From Bradyrhizobium sp. sBnM-33 (GTDB taxonomy: Bacteria > Pseudomonadota > Alphaproteobacteria > Rhizobiales > Xanthobacteraceae), in contig NZ_CP136624.1 in assembly GCF_032917945.1 (NCBI RefSeq), positions 7,502,001-7,566,000 on the forward strand: a DNA stretch of 64,000 nt. The letters are read 5' to 3'. Shown here one piece after another: positions 17,763 to 27,699 of the stretch. The notes below the pieces were generated by a model, which was given only the letters and a program-made list of their open reading frames with translations, had not been told where the DNA came from and ran no database searches. Both the position numbers and the translations under genes were made by a program. Every line of letters starts with the position of its first letter. Position 1 is the stretch's first letter.

Positions 17763-18920
17763 TCAGTTAGCCTTGCGGCCCAGGAAGGCCGGGATATCGC
17801 AAACAACTTGCTCGATCGAATTGCGCACAGTGGAAAAGCGGCTGTATAAATTCGGCCGCGGTGCACTACTCTCGATCCGCTGGGGGCTGCGATGATTTTC
17901 CTTGCGCAGCCTGCTAGCGAGTTCCGTAAGTGAGCCCGTTGGTTGCGTCTGGCGCGTCGCACCAAGATTATCGATGCCGGTCGCTACCACCGACACGCGG
18001 ACAATACCTTGCAGGCTTTCATCGAAAGTGGCGCCGACGATGACGTTGGCGTCCTTATCGACCTCTTCGCGAATGCGGGTCGCGGCTTCGTCTACCTCGA
18101 ACAGCATAAGGTCCTTGCCGCCGGTGATGGAGATTATGAGGCCACTGGCGCGCTTGATCGACGGGTCATCGATCAATGGATTGGAAATTGCGGCCACAGC
18201 TGCATTGAGCACGCGCTTTGTACCGGAAGCCTCGCCCCTGCCCATCATGGCTTTGCCCTTCTCGCGCATTACGGTGAGAACGTCGGCAAAATCGAGATTG
18301 ATCAGGCCTTCCTTGACTACAAGGTCGCTAATGCAGGCCACACCGGAATAAAGCACTTGATCGGCCAGCACGAAGGCATCGGCGAAGGTGGTCTTCTCGT
18401 TGGCCACCCGGAAGAGGTTCTGGTTTGGGATGACCAGCAGAGTGTCCACCGCCCTGAGCAGTTCCGCGATGCCTGCTTCGGCAGAGCGCATGCGGCGCTG
18501 GCCCTCGAAGTGGAACGGCTTGGTGACTACACCGATGGTGAGAATGCCAAGCTCACGGGCGGTCTTGGCTATAACCGGCGCTGCCCCAGTGCCGGTACCG
18601 CCGCCCATGCCGGCAGTAACGAACACCATGTGTGCGCCGGTTAAATGATCGCGGATCGAATTGATTGCCTCTTCGGCCGCCGTGCGCCCCACTTCGGGCT
18701 GCGAGCCGGCACCAAGGCCTTGGGTGACTTGGGCGCCCATCTGGATGATCCGGTTGGCCCTTGACATGGCGAGCGCCTGTGCGTCGGTATTAGCGACGAT
18801 AAATTCGACGCCTTGCAGCTCAGACGCGATCATGTTGTTGACGGCATTGCCGCCAGCGCCGCCGACCCCAAACACGATAATGCGCGCCTTCATCTCGCTG
18901 ATATCGGCAATGCTGGTCAT
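17763..18920 (-). CDS. FtsZ paralogue (tubulin-like GTPase)
   Basis: 385 residues from ATG 18920, preceded by GGGAGAG. The GTPase core is complete: [14 protein letters not shown] (~16), the tubulin signature [10 protein letters not shown] (~108) and the T7 synergy loop NLDFADV. The linker is short (about 60 residues), and the end [11 protein letters not shown] resembles the conserved FtsZ C-terminal peptide that binds FtsA and ZipA-like partners. Rhizobial main FtsZ proteins are far longer (near 590), and no dcw genes (ftsA, ftsQ, ddl) are adjacent. It is therefore most likely a secondary FtsZ that modulates or competes with the main ring; role inferred. Confidence 0.88.
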   Translation of the reverse strand: MTSIADISEMKARIIVFGVGGAGGNAVNNMIASELQGVEFIVANTDAQALAMSRANRIIQMGAQVTQGLGAGSQPEVGRTAAEEAINSIRDHLTGAHMVFVTAGMGGGTGTGAAPVIAKTARELGILTIGVVTKPFHFEGQRRMRSAEAGIAELLRAVDTLLVIPNQNLFRVANEKTTFADAFVLADQVLYSGVACISDLVVKEGLINLDFADVLTVMREKGKAMMGRGEASGTKRVLNAAVAAISNPLIDDPSIKRASGLIISITGGKDLMLFEVDEAATRIREEVDKDANVIVGATFDESLQGIVRVSVVATGIDNLGATRQTQPTGSLTELASRLRKENHRSPQRIESSAPRPNLYSRFSTVRNSIEQVVCDIPAFLGRKAN

Positions 18921-18963
18921 TTTTTCTCTCCCGATTGCTCCGCTACGTCGGGGACACGCATGC

Positions 18964-19447
18964 TTACCCACGAGCAGCCTTGCGGTCTGCTGCCATTAAG
19001 TCCGCAGCTAGGTGCTCCGGGCGGGGTGCAGCTAGTCCGCGGCTGTCGGTCGAGCCATCACCAGCTCGGCCATCTTTCCGAAGAAAACCTTCGAGCCGCG
19101 CCGTCGCCTCCTTAGCTGCCGTAGCCTCGGCGGTCGCCTGTAGCACTTCAACCATCAGCCGATCGGCGCGCTCACGCTCGAAATCGGCCCGGTGACCCGC
19201 TGCTGTTGCTTCGAGCCGCGCGATCTCCCCTGCAATGCTAGATCTTTGCAGCTAGGACGACCTTGCCTGCTTCACGTGGTGGCCGACGCTTGTGCCGTAT
19301 TTCCGTGAGATCCACGCTCACCATTGCTTTGCCGTCATCTGAAAGTGAGCGCGGCAGCCGGAGCCGCTTGACAAGCGAACGAGCGGCATTAGGCGAGATT
19401 GTCAAGCGGGCGCCAAGTGCGGCATATGTCAGTGTTTCAACAGGCAT
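18964..19447 (-). pseudogene. frameshifted HTH/coiled-coil protein gene
   Basis: ATG 19447 (preceded by GGAGAAC) gives a helix-turn-helix-like start, TLTYAALGARLTISPNAARS with KRLRLPRSL, ending at a TAG at 19238-19240. Removing one T there continues the frame into IAGEIARLEATAAGHRADFE and a Glu/Arg/Ala coiled-coil ending near 18964. The combined product matches a ~150-residue type of DNA-binding coiled-coil protein that I recall from Bradyrhizobium. The first 69 residues alone could still be made. It lies just upstream of the ftsZ-like gene, same strand. Confidence 0.65.
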
Positions 19448-19458
19448 CGGCTGTTCTC

Positions 19459-19679
19459 CTGGAACGAACCGCGCGGTCTATTAACCGAAAGTTAAGTTGT
19501 GATGGTTAAGAGATCGTTAACAGTGGGCGGATTCCGCCCATTGAGCGTCCCGCGACCAGAATGGATGGTTTGCCTATCAGACTTCACCTCGGAAACGCGC
19601 CGGCGTCGTGGGACACGCCGAGCCAATCTCTATTGTCCGCCCTATGTCGACCGGCTGGTAGGAATGTCCGTCCCGGGTC
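19459..19679. repeat. 220-bp duplicated segment, copy 1
   Basis: About 220 bases starting CTGGAACGAACCGCGCGGTC and ending GGTAGGAATGTCCGTCCCGG recur at 52644-52874 with few differences. This copy is the upstream region of the gene starting at 19447. In both places it runs straight into a dispersed-repeat copy. Confidence 0.85.
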
Positions 19680-19784
19680 AAACTCGGAAGTGTCTCTGCT
19701 CGCACGGCAGGTCCGTTGTACCCCCAAAAGCGGACGTCGCTAGGCCGCCCCGGCATGTCCGTTTCGTGCCCAATAATGGTCATT
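19675..19784 (+). repeat. dispersed ~110-bp intergenic repeat, copy 7
   Basis: GGGTCAAACTCGGAAGTG...GTCCGTTGTACCCCC...GGCATGTCCGTTTCGTGCCC...TGGTCATT. As at 5616, the terminal TCA supplies the TGA stop of the convergent minus-strand gene (19780-19782). Confidence 0.8.
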
Positions 19785-21555
19785 CCGGCATCCCCGCGAT
19801 GCGGAAAGCCTGCGCCAATCTGTCGATATCTTCCGCCCTGCGAAATGGGGTTCTGTCCCTGATTCGAGAAATTCGTGGGGGCGGGTTCAGTTGCGCGCAG
19901 ATCTCTCGTGCTTCCTCAATCCGTCCAGACGTCGCATGGCATGCCGCCAGAATAAATTGTGCGCTCCGATAATTTGGTTGCTGCCGAAAAGCAGTTGTCG
20001 CCCATAATGTGGCGTCCGCATTGCGGGCAGCGAAAAAATGAGCATAGGCCAGCCCGGTCTGGACAATGAAGATCCGTGGATCCAGCGGGTTCAAACGCAA
20101 GGTGACCTGGAATTGCTCGATCGCAGCATCTACGTCACCGAGATAAAGGTGGACCCAACCGCTCCAATGTCGTGCGGTAGCCAGATTTGGGTCTAGATTA
20201 ATCGCGCGTGAGAGGAGCGCTGCGCCCTCCTCGACCTCACCTAGGAAAGCGAGCACATTTCCGGCCCTTGCGAGCACCGATGGATCGTCTCTATCGAGTT
20301 CGATCGCCCGCCTCGCGAGCCGGCGGGCTTCAACTCTTTCCTGAGCCGCGGTGCTCCATCCGAATGTTTTCCTTTGTACATAGCAACGAGCGCCGAGCGC
20401 GTACGCTGCCGCGAATTCGGGATCGATATCGCTGGCAATTCTTTTGGTGAGCTTGAGCGCTTCAATGTTCGCTTCACTGGTGAATTTACGAAAATAAGCG
20501 AGCGCGCGAAGATAATAGTCGTAGGCCTGAAGGCTCGCAGTCGGCTTGTGCTTTGCGCGCTCGATTTCGGCGCGTTCAAGCTGAGGAGAGATTGCGCCGA
20601 TCACGCTCATGGTGACCCGATCCTGCAGATCGAAAATATCATCGAGTTGGCTGTCGAACCGGTCCGCCCAAATATGCTTTCCTGTTGCGGCATCAATGAG
20701 CTGTCCCGAGATGCGAACGCGATTGCCGGCCCTGCGGACGCTGCCCTCCAGCACATAGCGGACGCCAAGCTCGCGGCCGACCTGTTTGATATCGAAGGCT
20801 TTGCCTTTGTAAGTGAAGGTGGAGTGCCGCGCGATGACGAAAAGCGATTTGGACCGCGACAGACCGGTAATGATGTCCTCGACCATCCCGTCGGCAAAAT
20901 ACTCCTGTTTCGGATCGCCGCTCATATTCTCGAACGGCAGCACCGCAATGGAGGGCTCGTCGGGGAGAGGGAGCGGCTGCGCAGTCTCGCTCGATAGGTT
21001 TGTTACCATTGCCGGAGAAGAGATAGCGGCAATGCGCACGCGCCAGACCCGTATCGGTTCGGCGATATTCTTCAAAGATTGCGAACCGGTGTCCTCAAAG
21101 GTGATATCTACCTTGCCACGAATTTGCCGGTACGCATCGTCGGAAATGCTAATGCCGCCCGGTTCTGCGATCTCTTCGAGACGCACCGCAATATTGACCC
21201 CTTCGCCAAAGATATCGTTCTCTTCGATAACAATATCACCGACATGAATGCCGATGCGAAATTCGATCCGCTTGACCGGCGGCACATCGATATTTTGTTC
21301 GGCCATGCCGCGCTGAATTTCGACGGCGCAGCGTAGGGCATCTACGACGCTCCCGAACTCAACGAGAGCGCCGTCCCCGGTATTCTTGACGATGCGCCCG
21401 CGATGATCGCTGATTTTGGGATCAAAAAGCGTCTTTCTCAGAGCTTTCAGTTGCGCCAGCGCGCCTTCTTCGTCGATCCCTATCAAGCGGCAAGAGCCCG
21501 CAACATCCGCCGCCAGAATCGCTGCCAGTCGCCGCTCTACGTGCTCTCTGCTCAA
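19780..21555 (-). CDS. class III nucleotidyl cyclase - TolB-like - TPR protein
   Basis: 591 residues. An N-terminal cyclase domain (~8-190) starts RRLAAILAADVAGSCRLIG, with metal aspartates in AADVAGS and NTGDGALVEF, the adenine lysine in RIVKNTGDG, and the VNIAVRL Asn/Arg pair; it looks catalytically competent. Residues ~205-330 match the cyclase-associated FlgO/TolB-like region (PSIAVLPFENMSGDPKQEY, GVRYVLEGSVRRAGNRVRIS). TPR-like helices with NLDPNLATARHWSGW follow. No membrane segment is seen. Rhizobia carry many proteins of this layout; signals are unknown. Its stop codon lies in a dispersed repeat. Confidence 0.88.
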   Translation of the reverse strand: MSREHVERRLAAILAADVAGSCRLIGIDEEGALAQLKALRKTLFDPKISDHRGRIVKNTGDGALVEFGSVVDALRCAVEIQRGMAEQNIDVPPVKRIEFRIGIHVGDIVIEENDIFGEGVNIAVRLEEIAEPGGISISDDAYRQIRGKVDITFEDTGSQSLKNIAEPIRVWRVRIAAISSPAMVTNLSSETAQPLPLPDEPSIAVLPFENMSGDPKQEYFADGMVEDIITGLSRSKSLFVIARHSTFTYKGKAFDIKQVGRELGVRYVLEGSVRRAGNRVRISGQLIDAATGKHIWADRFDSQLDDIFDLQDRVTMSVIGAISPQLERAEIERAKHKPTASLQAYDYYLRALAYFRKFTSEANIEALKLTKRIASDIDPEFAAAYALGARCYVQRKTFGWSTAAQERVEARRLARRAIELDRDDPSVLARAGNVLAFLGEVEEGAALLSRAINLDPNLATARHWSGWVHLYLGDVDAAIEQFQVTLRLNPLDPRIFIVQTGLAYAHFFAARNADATLWATTAFRQQPNYRSAQFILAACHATSGRIEEAREICAQLNPPPRISRIRDRTPFRRAEDIDRLAQAFRIAGMPE

Positions 21556-21638
21556 GATGCACCCCCGGGGCTCGGGGAAACTTAATGTTCATATAGCACA
21601 ATTGTGGACCAATGTCTGGCTATGCTGATCTCCGAAAT

Positions 21639-21742
21639 GGGTCAATCGCGTCGTCTTGCCCCTCCGCCAGCCACTTCCGGTCTACCCCGATCAACGGACA
21701 TCGCCACGCTGGCCCAGTTGGTCCGTTCCGTGCCAACAACGG
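21639..21742 (+). repeat. dispersed ~110-bp intergenic repeat, copy 8
   Basis: GGGTCAATCGCGTCGTCTTG...CCACTTCCGGTCTACCCCGA...GTCCGTTCCGTGCCAACAAC. The rest of the divergent gap 21556-22032 should hold promoters for both flanking cyclase genes, but no clear consensus was found. Confidence 0.85.
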
Positions 21743-22032
21743 AAGGAGCCTTCTCACTCGATCACCTCCTCAGCGAGCACGAGAAGTGCGGCCGGATCGT
21801 GAGGCTGAGCGCCGTTTTCTGGGGAGTCCTCCCAGGCTCGCTTCGGGGTGGTTCCCGGATTAAACGCGTCAGAAGCCAAAAAAACATGCTTCGCCCCAAG
21901 GGATGGAGTAAACTGGTTACCTCATTCTGGTGCGACGGGTTTGACCCCGAACGGCTCGACCGACAGCGCACAGCCAGCGTGGCGGCGGCCATCGCCAGTG
22001 GATGAGTGCGGCCAAGTGTGCGTGTGAACGCC

Positions 22033-25000
22033 ATGGATATCTCTGCCTGGCTGCGCGGCCTCGGCCTGGAACGCTACGAGCAGGCATTCCGGGAAAACGC
22101 GATCGATGAGGCAATCCTGCCCAAGCTGACCGCGGAGGACCTCAAAGACCTCGGCGTGACGGCAGTTGGCCATCGCCGTATTCTCCTCGATGCGATCGCC
22201 GCCTTGCGAACCGAGAGTTTTCACGACACGACCACACATTCGGTCGAGCCCAACCGCCCCCGCGGCAAGGCTCCCGAAGCCGAACGCCGCCAGCTCACGG
22301 TCATGTTCGCCGACCTCGTCGGTTCCACGGCCTTGTCGGCGCGGCTCGACCCAGAGGAGCTGCGCGACATCATCGGCGCCTATCACCGCCGTTGCGCCGA
22401 GGTCATCACCAAGACTGGCGGCTTTGTTGCCAAGTATCTCGGCGACGGCGTGCTGGCCTATTTCGGTTACCCACAGGCACATGAGGAGGACGCCGAACAA
22501 GCGGTGCGCGCGGGCCTCGCCTTGATCGAAGCCGTGGCCAAGCTCGATGCAGGCCAGGGGACCTCGTTGCGGGTGCGTGTCGGTATCGCCACGGGCCTCG
22601 TCGTCGTCGGTGATCTGCTCGGTGAGGGCGCAGCCCAGGAACAGGCGGTCATTGGTGAAACCCCTAACCTCGCGGCACGGCTACAGGGGCTTGCCGAACC
22701 GAACTCGGTTGTCATCGCAGATGACACGCGCCGCCTGCTTGGCGGCCTGTTTGATTATTGCGATCTGGGCACAATGCCGATCGCGGGAATTCACTATCCG
22801 GTGCGTGTCTGGCGGGTCGTGGGCGCGAGCCTGGTCGGCAGTCGGTTCGAGGCCCTGCGCGCCGCCAGCACGCCGTTGATCGGTCGCGAGGAAGAGATCG
22901 CGTTGTTGACGCGCCGCTGGGAGCGGGCCAAGGCCGGCGACGGTTCCGTCGTCCTGATCGTCGGTGAGCCGGGCATCGGCAAGTCGCGCATCGCAGAAAG
23001 TCTGCAGGAGCAGTTGGGCAAGGAGCCGCACACGCGGCTGCGTTATTTCTGCTCGCCACATCATCAGCACAGTGCGCTTTATCCCAGCATCACCCAGCTC
23101 GAGCAGGCGGCCGGATTTCGACGCGAGGATACGGCCGAGACCCGCCTGGATAAGCTTGTGGCGGTGCTGGCACTGGCCAACCAGGAGCTGAGCGAAGCCG
23201 TCCCCCTATTGGCGGACTTGCTGTCGATACCGACCGGCGACCGCTACCCGCCGCTCAATATCACGCCGCAGAAGCGCAAACAGAAAACGCTTCATGTGCA
23301 GGTGGCCCAGGTCGAAGGACTCGCGGCGCGGCAGCCGCTGCTGATGCTATGGGAAGACATCCATTGGAGCGACCCCACCACGCTGGAGTCGCTGGATCTG
23401 CTCATAGACCGCGCCGCGACGCTGCGGGTCCTGATGATACTCACATTTCGCCCCGAGTTCACGCCGCCCTGGGTCGGCCGTCCGCACGTGACATTGCTCA
23501 GTCTCAACCGCTTGGCACCCCGCCACCGCGCCGAGATGATCGCGCACGTAACTGGGGGCAAGACATTGCCCAAGAAGATTGCGGATCAGATCATTGATCG
23601 CACGGACGGCGTGCCGCTATTCATCGAGGAGCTGACCAAGTCTGTCGTTGAGAGCGGACGGAGGATCGATGCCGGCGACCATCTGGCGATCCCAACGACG
23701 CTCCAAGCCTCCCTTCTGGCCCGGCTCGATCGATTGGCGCCGGTGCGAGAAGTGGCTCAGATCGGAGCGGCGCTCGGCCGACAATTCTCACATGAGTTGA
23801 TCGGCGCGGTGTCGCGGATGCCGCAGCAGGAACTGGACGATGCCTTGGTGCGGCTCGTGCGCGCCGAGTTGATTTTCCGGCGCGGGACGCCGCCTGACGC
23901 GGAGTACACTTTCAAGCACGTGCTTGTACAGGATGCCGCCTACAGCACCTTGCTGCGCGGCCGGCGCCAGCAACTTCACGCCAGCATCGTGCGGGTGCTG
24001 GAGGAGCAGTTTCCAGGTACCGGCGAAACACAGCCCGAGCTTCTTGCCCACCACTGCACACGAGCGGGTCTTATTGAGAAAGGGGTCGCCTATCGGCACC
24101 GGGCCGGACGTCACGCGATGGCGCGCTCGGCGATGATCGAGGCCGTGGCCCAGTTGGCGCAAGGTCTGGAATTATTAGCCGACCTGCCCGCCGGAGACGA
24201 GCGTGACCATCTCGAGCTTGACGTGCAGGTGGCGTTGGGGGCGGCGATCGCCGCCACCAAGGGCTTCGCAGCGCTGGAGGTCGGAAGGGCCTATGAACGT
24301 GCCCGTGAACTGTGCCGGCAGCGGGCCGATCATCCCGAGTTGCCCGCCGTTCTGTCCGGTTTGTTCGGGCATCATCTGCATCGATCCGGCGTCCATGTCG
24401 CGTACGACGTTGCCGAGGAGCTGCTGCGCCTCGCAGAACAGCGGCAAGACCCAGCTGCTTGTGCCGTTGGGCACCGGTTTTTAGCGGGGAGCGCGCTCCA
24501 CGGTGGCAACCAGCAGCTTGCTCTCGCGCACTTCGAGCGGGCGCTCGCGTTTTGGGATCAGGCTGATCGCCGATCCCCGGTGTTCCTGTCGGCGTCTGAC
24601 AGCCGGGTCGCCTCGCTGAATTTTATCCCTTTGATCCTGCTGTGGCGGGGCGAAATAGACCAGGCGATAGCGCGTAGCCGCGCGGCATTTGCCGCGGCAG
24701 AGGAGCTAAATGATGCCTATACTCTCAGTCATGTCTTGCATCTGAACTGCTGGCTTTATCAGCATCTCGGCGATTCGACGACCGTGAGAGAGCGGGCGGA
24801 GGCGGCGATGAAGCTTACCGCGGAGCACGGTTTTCCGCTCTGGGAAGTTTGTGCTGCGTTTTGGTACGGCTGGGCGCTCGCCGCCGCTGGTGAGGTCACA
24901 GCAGGCTCTGCGCAGATGCGCAGTGCCATAGCGGCCAACAAAGGCCTGGGCGTTGTCAACCAGGTACCCTTCCTTCTGGGCTTGCTGGCAGACATTTGCA

Positions 25001-25368
25001 CTCAAGCTGGAGACCCAACCGAAGCGCGTGACCTGCTGACCGAGGCGCTGGGAATTGTCGACAGAACGCAGGAGCGGTGGTTTGAAGCGGAGCTGCATCG
25101 CCTCAGGGCCGAGGCGGTCCTTGCGAGCTCGCCCTGTGATTCTGCGGAAGCCGAAGCCTCGCTCCGCCACGCCCTGGCCGTGGCTCGAGACCAGGAGGCC
25201 AGGTTTTGGGAGCTGCGCGTCGCCACAAGTCTCGCTCGCCTCTGGCGCGACCACGGCAAGCGCATCGAGGCTCGCGATCTCCTTGCGCCGGTCTACGGCT
25301 CCTTCACCGAAGGCTTCGATACGCGCCATCTCAAAGAAGCCGCCGCGCTACTTGCTGAGTTGGACTAG
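22033..25368 (+). CDS. SAM domain - class III nucleotidyl cyclase - STAND ATPase - TPR protein
   Basis: 1111 residues from ATG 22033, chosen so that MDISAWLRGLGLERYEQAF aligns with the paralogues. Order: SAM (1-60); cyclase (~85-260) with FADLVGST, VAKYLGDGVLAYF and NLAARL, so all key residues are kept; STAND/AAA_16 ATPase with P-loop GEPGIGKS (~312) and Walker B LMLWEDIHW (~436); then from ~690 a long TPR-like helical array (ELARQRAD-type repeats, e.g. EGRAYERARELCRQRAD-like). Probably a signal-integrating cAMP synthase whose TPR tail binds a partner. Divergent from the cyclase at 19780. No strong ribosome binding site is visible. Confidence 0.88.
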   Translation: MDISAWLRGLGLERYEQAFRENAIDEAILPKLTAEDLKDLGVTAVGHRRILLDAIAALRTESFHDTTTHSVEPNRPRGKAPEAERRQLTVMFADLVGSTALSARLDPEELRDIIGAYHRRCAEVITKTGGFVAKYLGDGVLAYFGYPQAHEEDAEQAVRAGLALIEAVAKLDAGQGTSLRVRVGIATGLVVVGDLLGEGAAQEQAVIGETPNLAARLQGLAEPNSVVIADDTRRLLGGLFDYCDLGTMPIAGIHYPVRVWRVVGASLVGSRFEALRAASTPLIGREEEIALLTRRWERAKAGDGSVVLIVGEPGIGKSRIAESLQEQLGKEPHTRLRYFCSPHHQHSALYPSITQLEQAAGFRREDTAETRLDKLVAVLALANQELSEAVPLLADLLSIPTGDRYPPLNITPQKRKQKTLHVQVAQVEGLAARQPLLMLWEDIHWSDPTTLESLDLLIDRAATLRVLMILTFRPEFTPPWVGRPHVTLLSLNRLAPRHRAEMIAHVTGGKTLPKKIADQIIDRTDGVPLFIEELTKSVVESGRRIDAGDHLAIPTTLQASLLARLDRLAPVREVAQIGAALGRQFSHELIGAVSRMPQQELDDALVRLVRAELIFRRGTPPDAEYTFKHVLVQDAAYSTLLRGRRQQLHASIVRVLEEQFPGTGETQPELLAHHCTRAGLIEKGVAYRHRAGRHAMARSAMIEAVAQLAQGLELLADLPAGDERDHLELDVQVALGAAIAATKGFAALEVGRAYERARELCRQRADHPELPAVLSGLFGHHLHRSGVHVAYDVAEELLRLAEQRQDPAACAVGHRFLAGSALHGGNQQLALAHFERALAFWDQADRRSPVFLSASDSRVASLNFIPLILLWRGEIDQAIARSRAAFAAAEELNDAYTLSHVLHLNCWLYQHLGDSTTVRERAEAAMKLTAEHGFPLWEVCAAFWYGWALAAAGEVTAGSAQMRSAIAANKGLGVVNQVPFLLGLLADICTQAGDPTEARDLLTEALGIVDRTQERWFEAELHRLRAEAVLASSPCDSAEAEASLRHALAVARDQEARFWELRVATSLARLWRDHGKRIEARDLLAPVYGSFTEGFDTRHLKEAAALLAELD

Positions 25369-25578
25369 TAAGGCAATCCACGGATCGGCGTTCATTGGTG
25401 CAGTGTCCGCAAGGTCAAACAGGACACGTATGCTGAACCTACCCAATTCACGGATGTGACCCCTCCCAATGGCTTGAACGGCGTAGTGGCGCCCGAAGAG
25501 GTTCGAGCTCCTGACTCCGGATTCGAGGCTGGTACCGGTGTCAGAGATTCAGACTATCTTGATCTCTGACTTCTGCTC

Positions 25579-25680
25579 CGGGTCAATTTCGGAAGTCCGA
25601 TCGTGCAACTCGGCAGTCCGCTTTACTCTCAAGAACAGACATCATCGGCTGGGCCTATCAGGTCCGAAAAGTGTGCCACT
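25579..25680 (+). repeat. dispersed ~110-bp intergenic repeat, copy 9
   Basis: CGGGTCAATTTCGGAAGTCC...GTCCGCTTTACTCTC...CAGGTCCGAAAAGTGTGCCA. The 25369-25821 gap holds nothing else I can support. Confidence 0.75.
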
Positions 25681-25821
25681 TGCAGGCTAGTCGCACCTGA
25701 TACCCGACCCATAGCGGCCAGGGTCGAAGCCGGGCTCACGTCCGTTCGAATATTGAATAGCGAGGCAGGGACAAGCCACTGCCTCGCTTTTCGGAATGCG
25801 ACGGCGGGTAGGGTGACGACT

Positions 25822-27156
25822 TCAATCCGCGAGTGCCTGATAAACGAGCGACTTGAACATCTTGCGGTAATACGCGCGTATCGGGCTCGGCGCCTGTGTC
25901 ATGTAGACACCGACGATCTCTTCCTTGGGATCTACCCAGAAAAAAGTGCCGGCGTAACCAGCCCACATGAACTCGCCCGCGGAGCCGGAAACGCCAGCAA
26001 TCCCGTCGCTCTGGCGCACTGCAAAGCCAAGGCCGAATGTATAGCCTGGCGTTCCCAGCAGAAGCTCACCCGGCTGGAACGGTGTTGCGATGCGCGTGCC
26101 GAGATGGTCTGAGGTCATCAGTTTGATGGTGGAGCGGCTCATCACGCGCACGCCGTCGAGCTCGCCACCATTCAATAGCATCTGTCCGAATCGCAAATAA
26201 TCAGTGGCGGTTGAAAGTGCTCCAGCGCCGCCGGAATCGTTCCCCGGCTCCGCAGACACATCAAGTACGCTTATTTTCTGGCCCGACGCCGGGTCGACTG
26301 GCAGTGGTTGCGCGAGGCGCGACATCTTTGACACAGGAAGCCAAAAACTCGTGTCCACCATCTTGAGCGGCGTGAACAGCCGCTCATCCAAAAAGACGGC
26401 GAGCCGCTTGCCCGACGCAGCCTCGACGACACGGCCGAGAATATCGACGGCCATGCTGTATTCCCACATCGTGCCAGGTTGATGAATTAAGGGCGCCTTG
26501 GCGATGCGCTCGACTTGCTCGGCTGGCGTCATGCCGCGGGAGTCGTACTCGATGATGCCCGGCTGGGAGAACTTGGCCTCGACGTAGGCCGCCTTAACTG
26601 GCTCGTTCTTGGTGATCTCCGCATAGGCAAGACCCGCGCTATGTCGCAGAAGGTCCTGCACGATGATCGGCTTGGCAGCCGGTACGTTCGTATAGGTGGC
26701 CTTACCATCGGGACCAGGGGTTGCCACGCTCACTTGCATGTCTTTGAAGGCTGGCAGGAATTTGGAGATGGGATCGGTGAGCTGGATGACGCCATCTTCG
26801 ACCAGCATCATCGCCGCCACCGAGGCAAGCGGCTTGGTCATCGAGTAAATGCGGAAAATTGAGTCGAGCTTCATGGGCGTATTCGCGCCCTTGTCTTGGA
26901 AGCCAATGGCGTCCGAATAGACGATCTTCCCCTTGCGGGCGACCATGACTACCGCCCCTGGCAACTTACCATCGGCAATCTCTTTCCTTAGCACCGAGGT
27001 AATGCGCCCAAGGCGCTCGAGTGACATGCCCACCTGTTCAGGCGTTGCCGTGGCGAGGGGCTGGAGTTCGCGTGCGCAGACTGGTAGCGACGCTGTCGTG
27101 GCGATCATCATCGCAGCCAATGCCGTCGTCGCTGCTAATATTTTCCACCTAGACAT
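25822..27156 (-). CDS. exported beta-lactamase-family serine hydrolase
   Basis: 444 residues with a signal peptide (ILAATTALAAMMIATTASLPVCA). The class C beta-lactamase/esterase fold is shown by the SxxK nucleophile motif in IYSMTKPLAS (~115), a WEYSMAVDILGR segment in the Tyr-Ser-x position, and EFMWAGYAGTFFWVDP near the end in the HxG/KTG position. Such proteins are usually esterases or peptidases rather than antibiotic resistance enzymes. Probably periplasmic; substrate unknown. A second, distantly related member lies at 33459-34736. Confidence 0.85.
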   Translation of the reverse strand: MSRWKILAATTALAAMMIATTASLPVCARELQPLATATPEQVGMSLERLGRITSVLRKEIADGKLPGAVVMVARKGKIVYSDAIGFQDKGANTPMKLDSIFRIYSMTKPLASVAAMMLVEDGVIQLTDPISKFLPAFKDMQVSVATPGPDGKATYTNVPAAKPIIVQDLLRHSAGLAYAEITKNEPVKAAYVEAKFSQPGIIEYDSRGMTPAEQVERIAKAPLIHQPGTMWEYSMAVDILGRVVEAASGKRLAVFLDERLFTPLKMVDTSFWLPVSKMSRLAQPLPVDPASGQKISVLDVSAEPGNDSGGAGALSTATDYLRFGQMLLNGGELDGVRVMSRSTIKLMTSDHLGTRIATPFQPGELLLGTPGYTFGLGFAVRQSDGIAGVSGSAGEFMWAGYAGTFFWVDPKEEIVGVYMTQAPSPIRAYYRKMFKSLVYQALAD

Positions 27157-27438
27157 GACGTTCCTCCGTGACCGTTCTTGCGAGGACCGAGTTCGCTCGA
27201 TCTGGCAACGATCTTATCCGACATCGTCGCCTTGGGACATGGTTCCGGATATCGGATAAGTACCTAGGCCCGGGCACCAGCGTCCTCATTTGATTGCCGG
27301 TGAAATCAAAGAACAACGCATTCGCGGGCGACGGTCCAGCCGTGGTTATATGCGCGGTACTGTCAGCGTTGATGGCATTTCTTGGGATTAGGCCTCGAAG
27401 CTCCTTCATTTCGATTTCCGCCCAATCGACGTCCGGTT

Positions 27439-27541
27439 CGGGTCAAAAGCGCCGTTCTGACTGAGCGCCGATGACTTCCGCTCTACCCCAATAAGCAGAC
27501 GATCCCAGTGTCAGTCGGCACTTCGCATTTGTGCCAACAGG
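27439..27541 (+). repeat. dispersed ~110-bp intergenic repeat, copy 10
   Basis: GGGTCAAAAGCGCCGTTCTG...GACTTCCGCTCTACCCCAAT...GCATTTGTGCCAACAGG. No gene is evident elsewhere in the 27157-27699 gap. Confidence 0.8.
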
Positions 27542-27699
27542 AGACTCACGCAGCGCAGCAATTACCAGCTTTATTCAATCACCTGGTCGGCGCGCAGTAG
27601 GAATGATTCTGGTATCATGAGGCCGAGCGCCTTGGCGGCTTTGGGGTTTGATGATCAGCACCGAACTTGCACGGCTGGATGGCCGATGCATCGGCGCGC

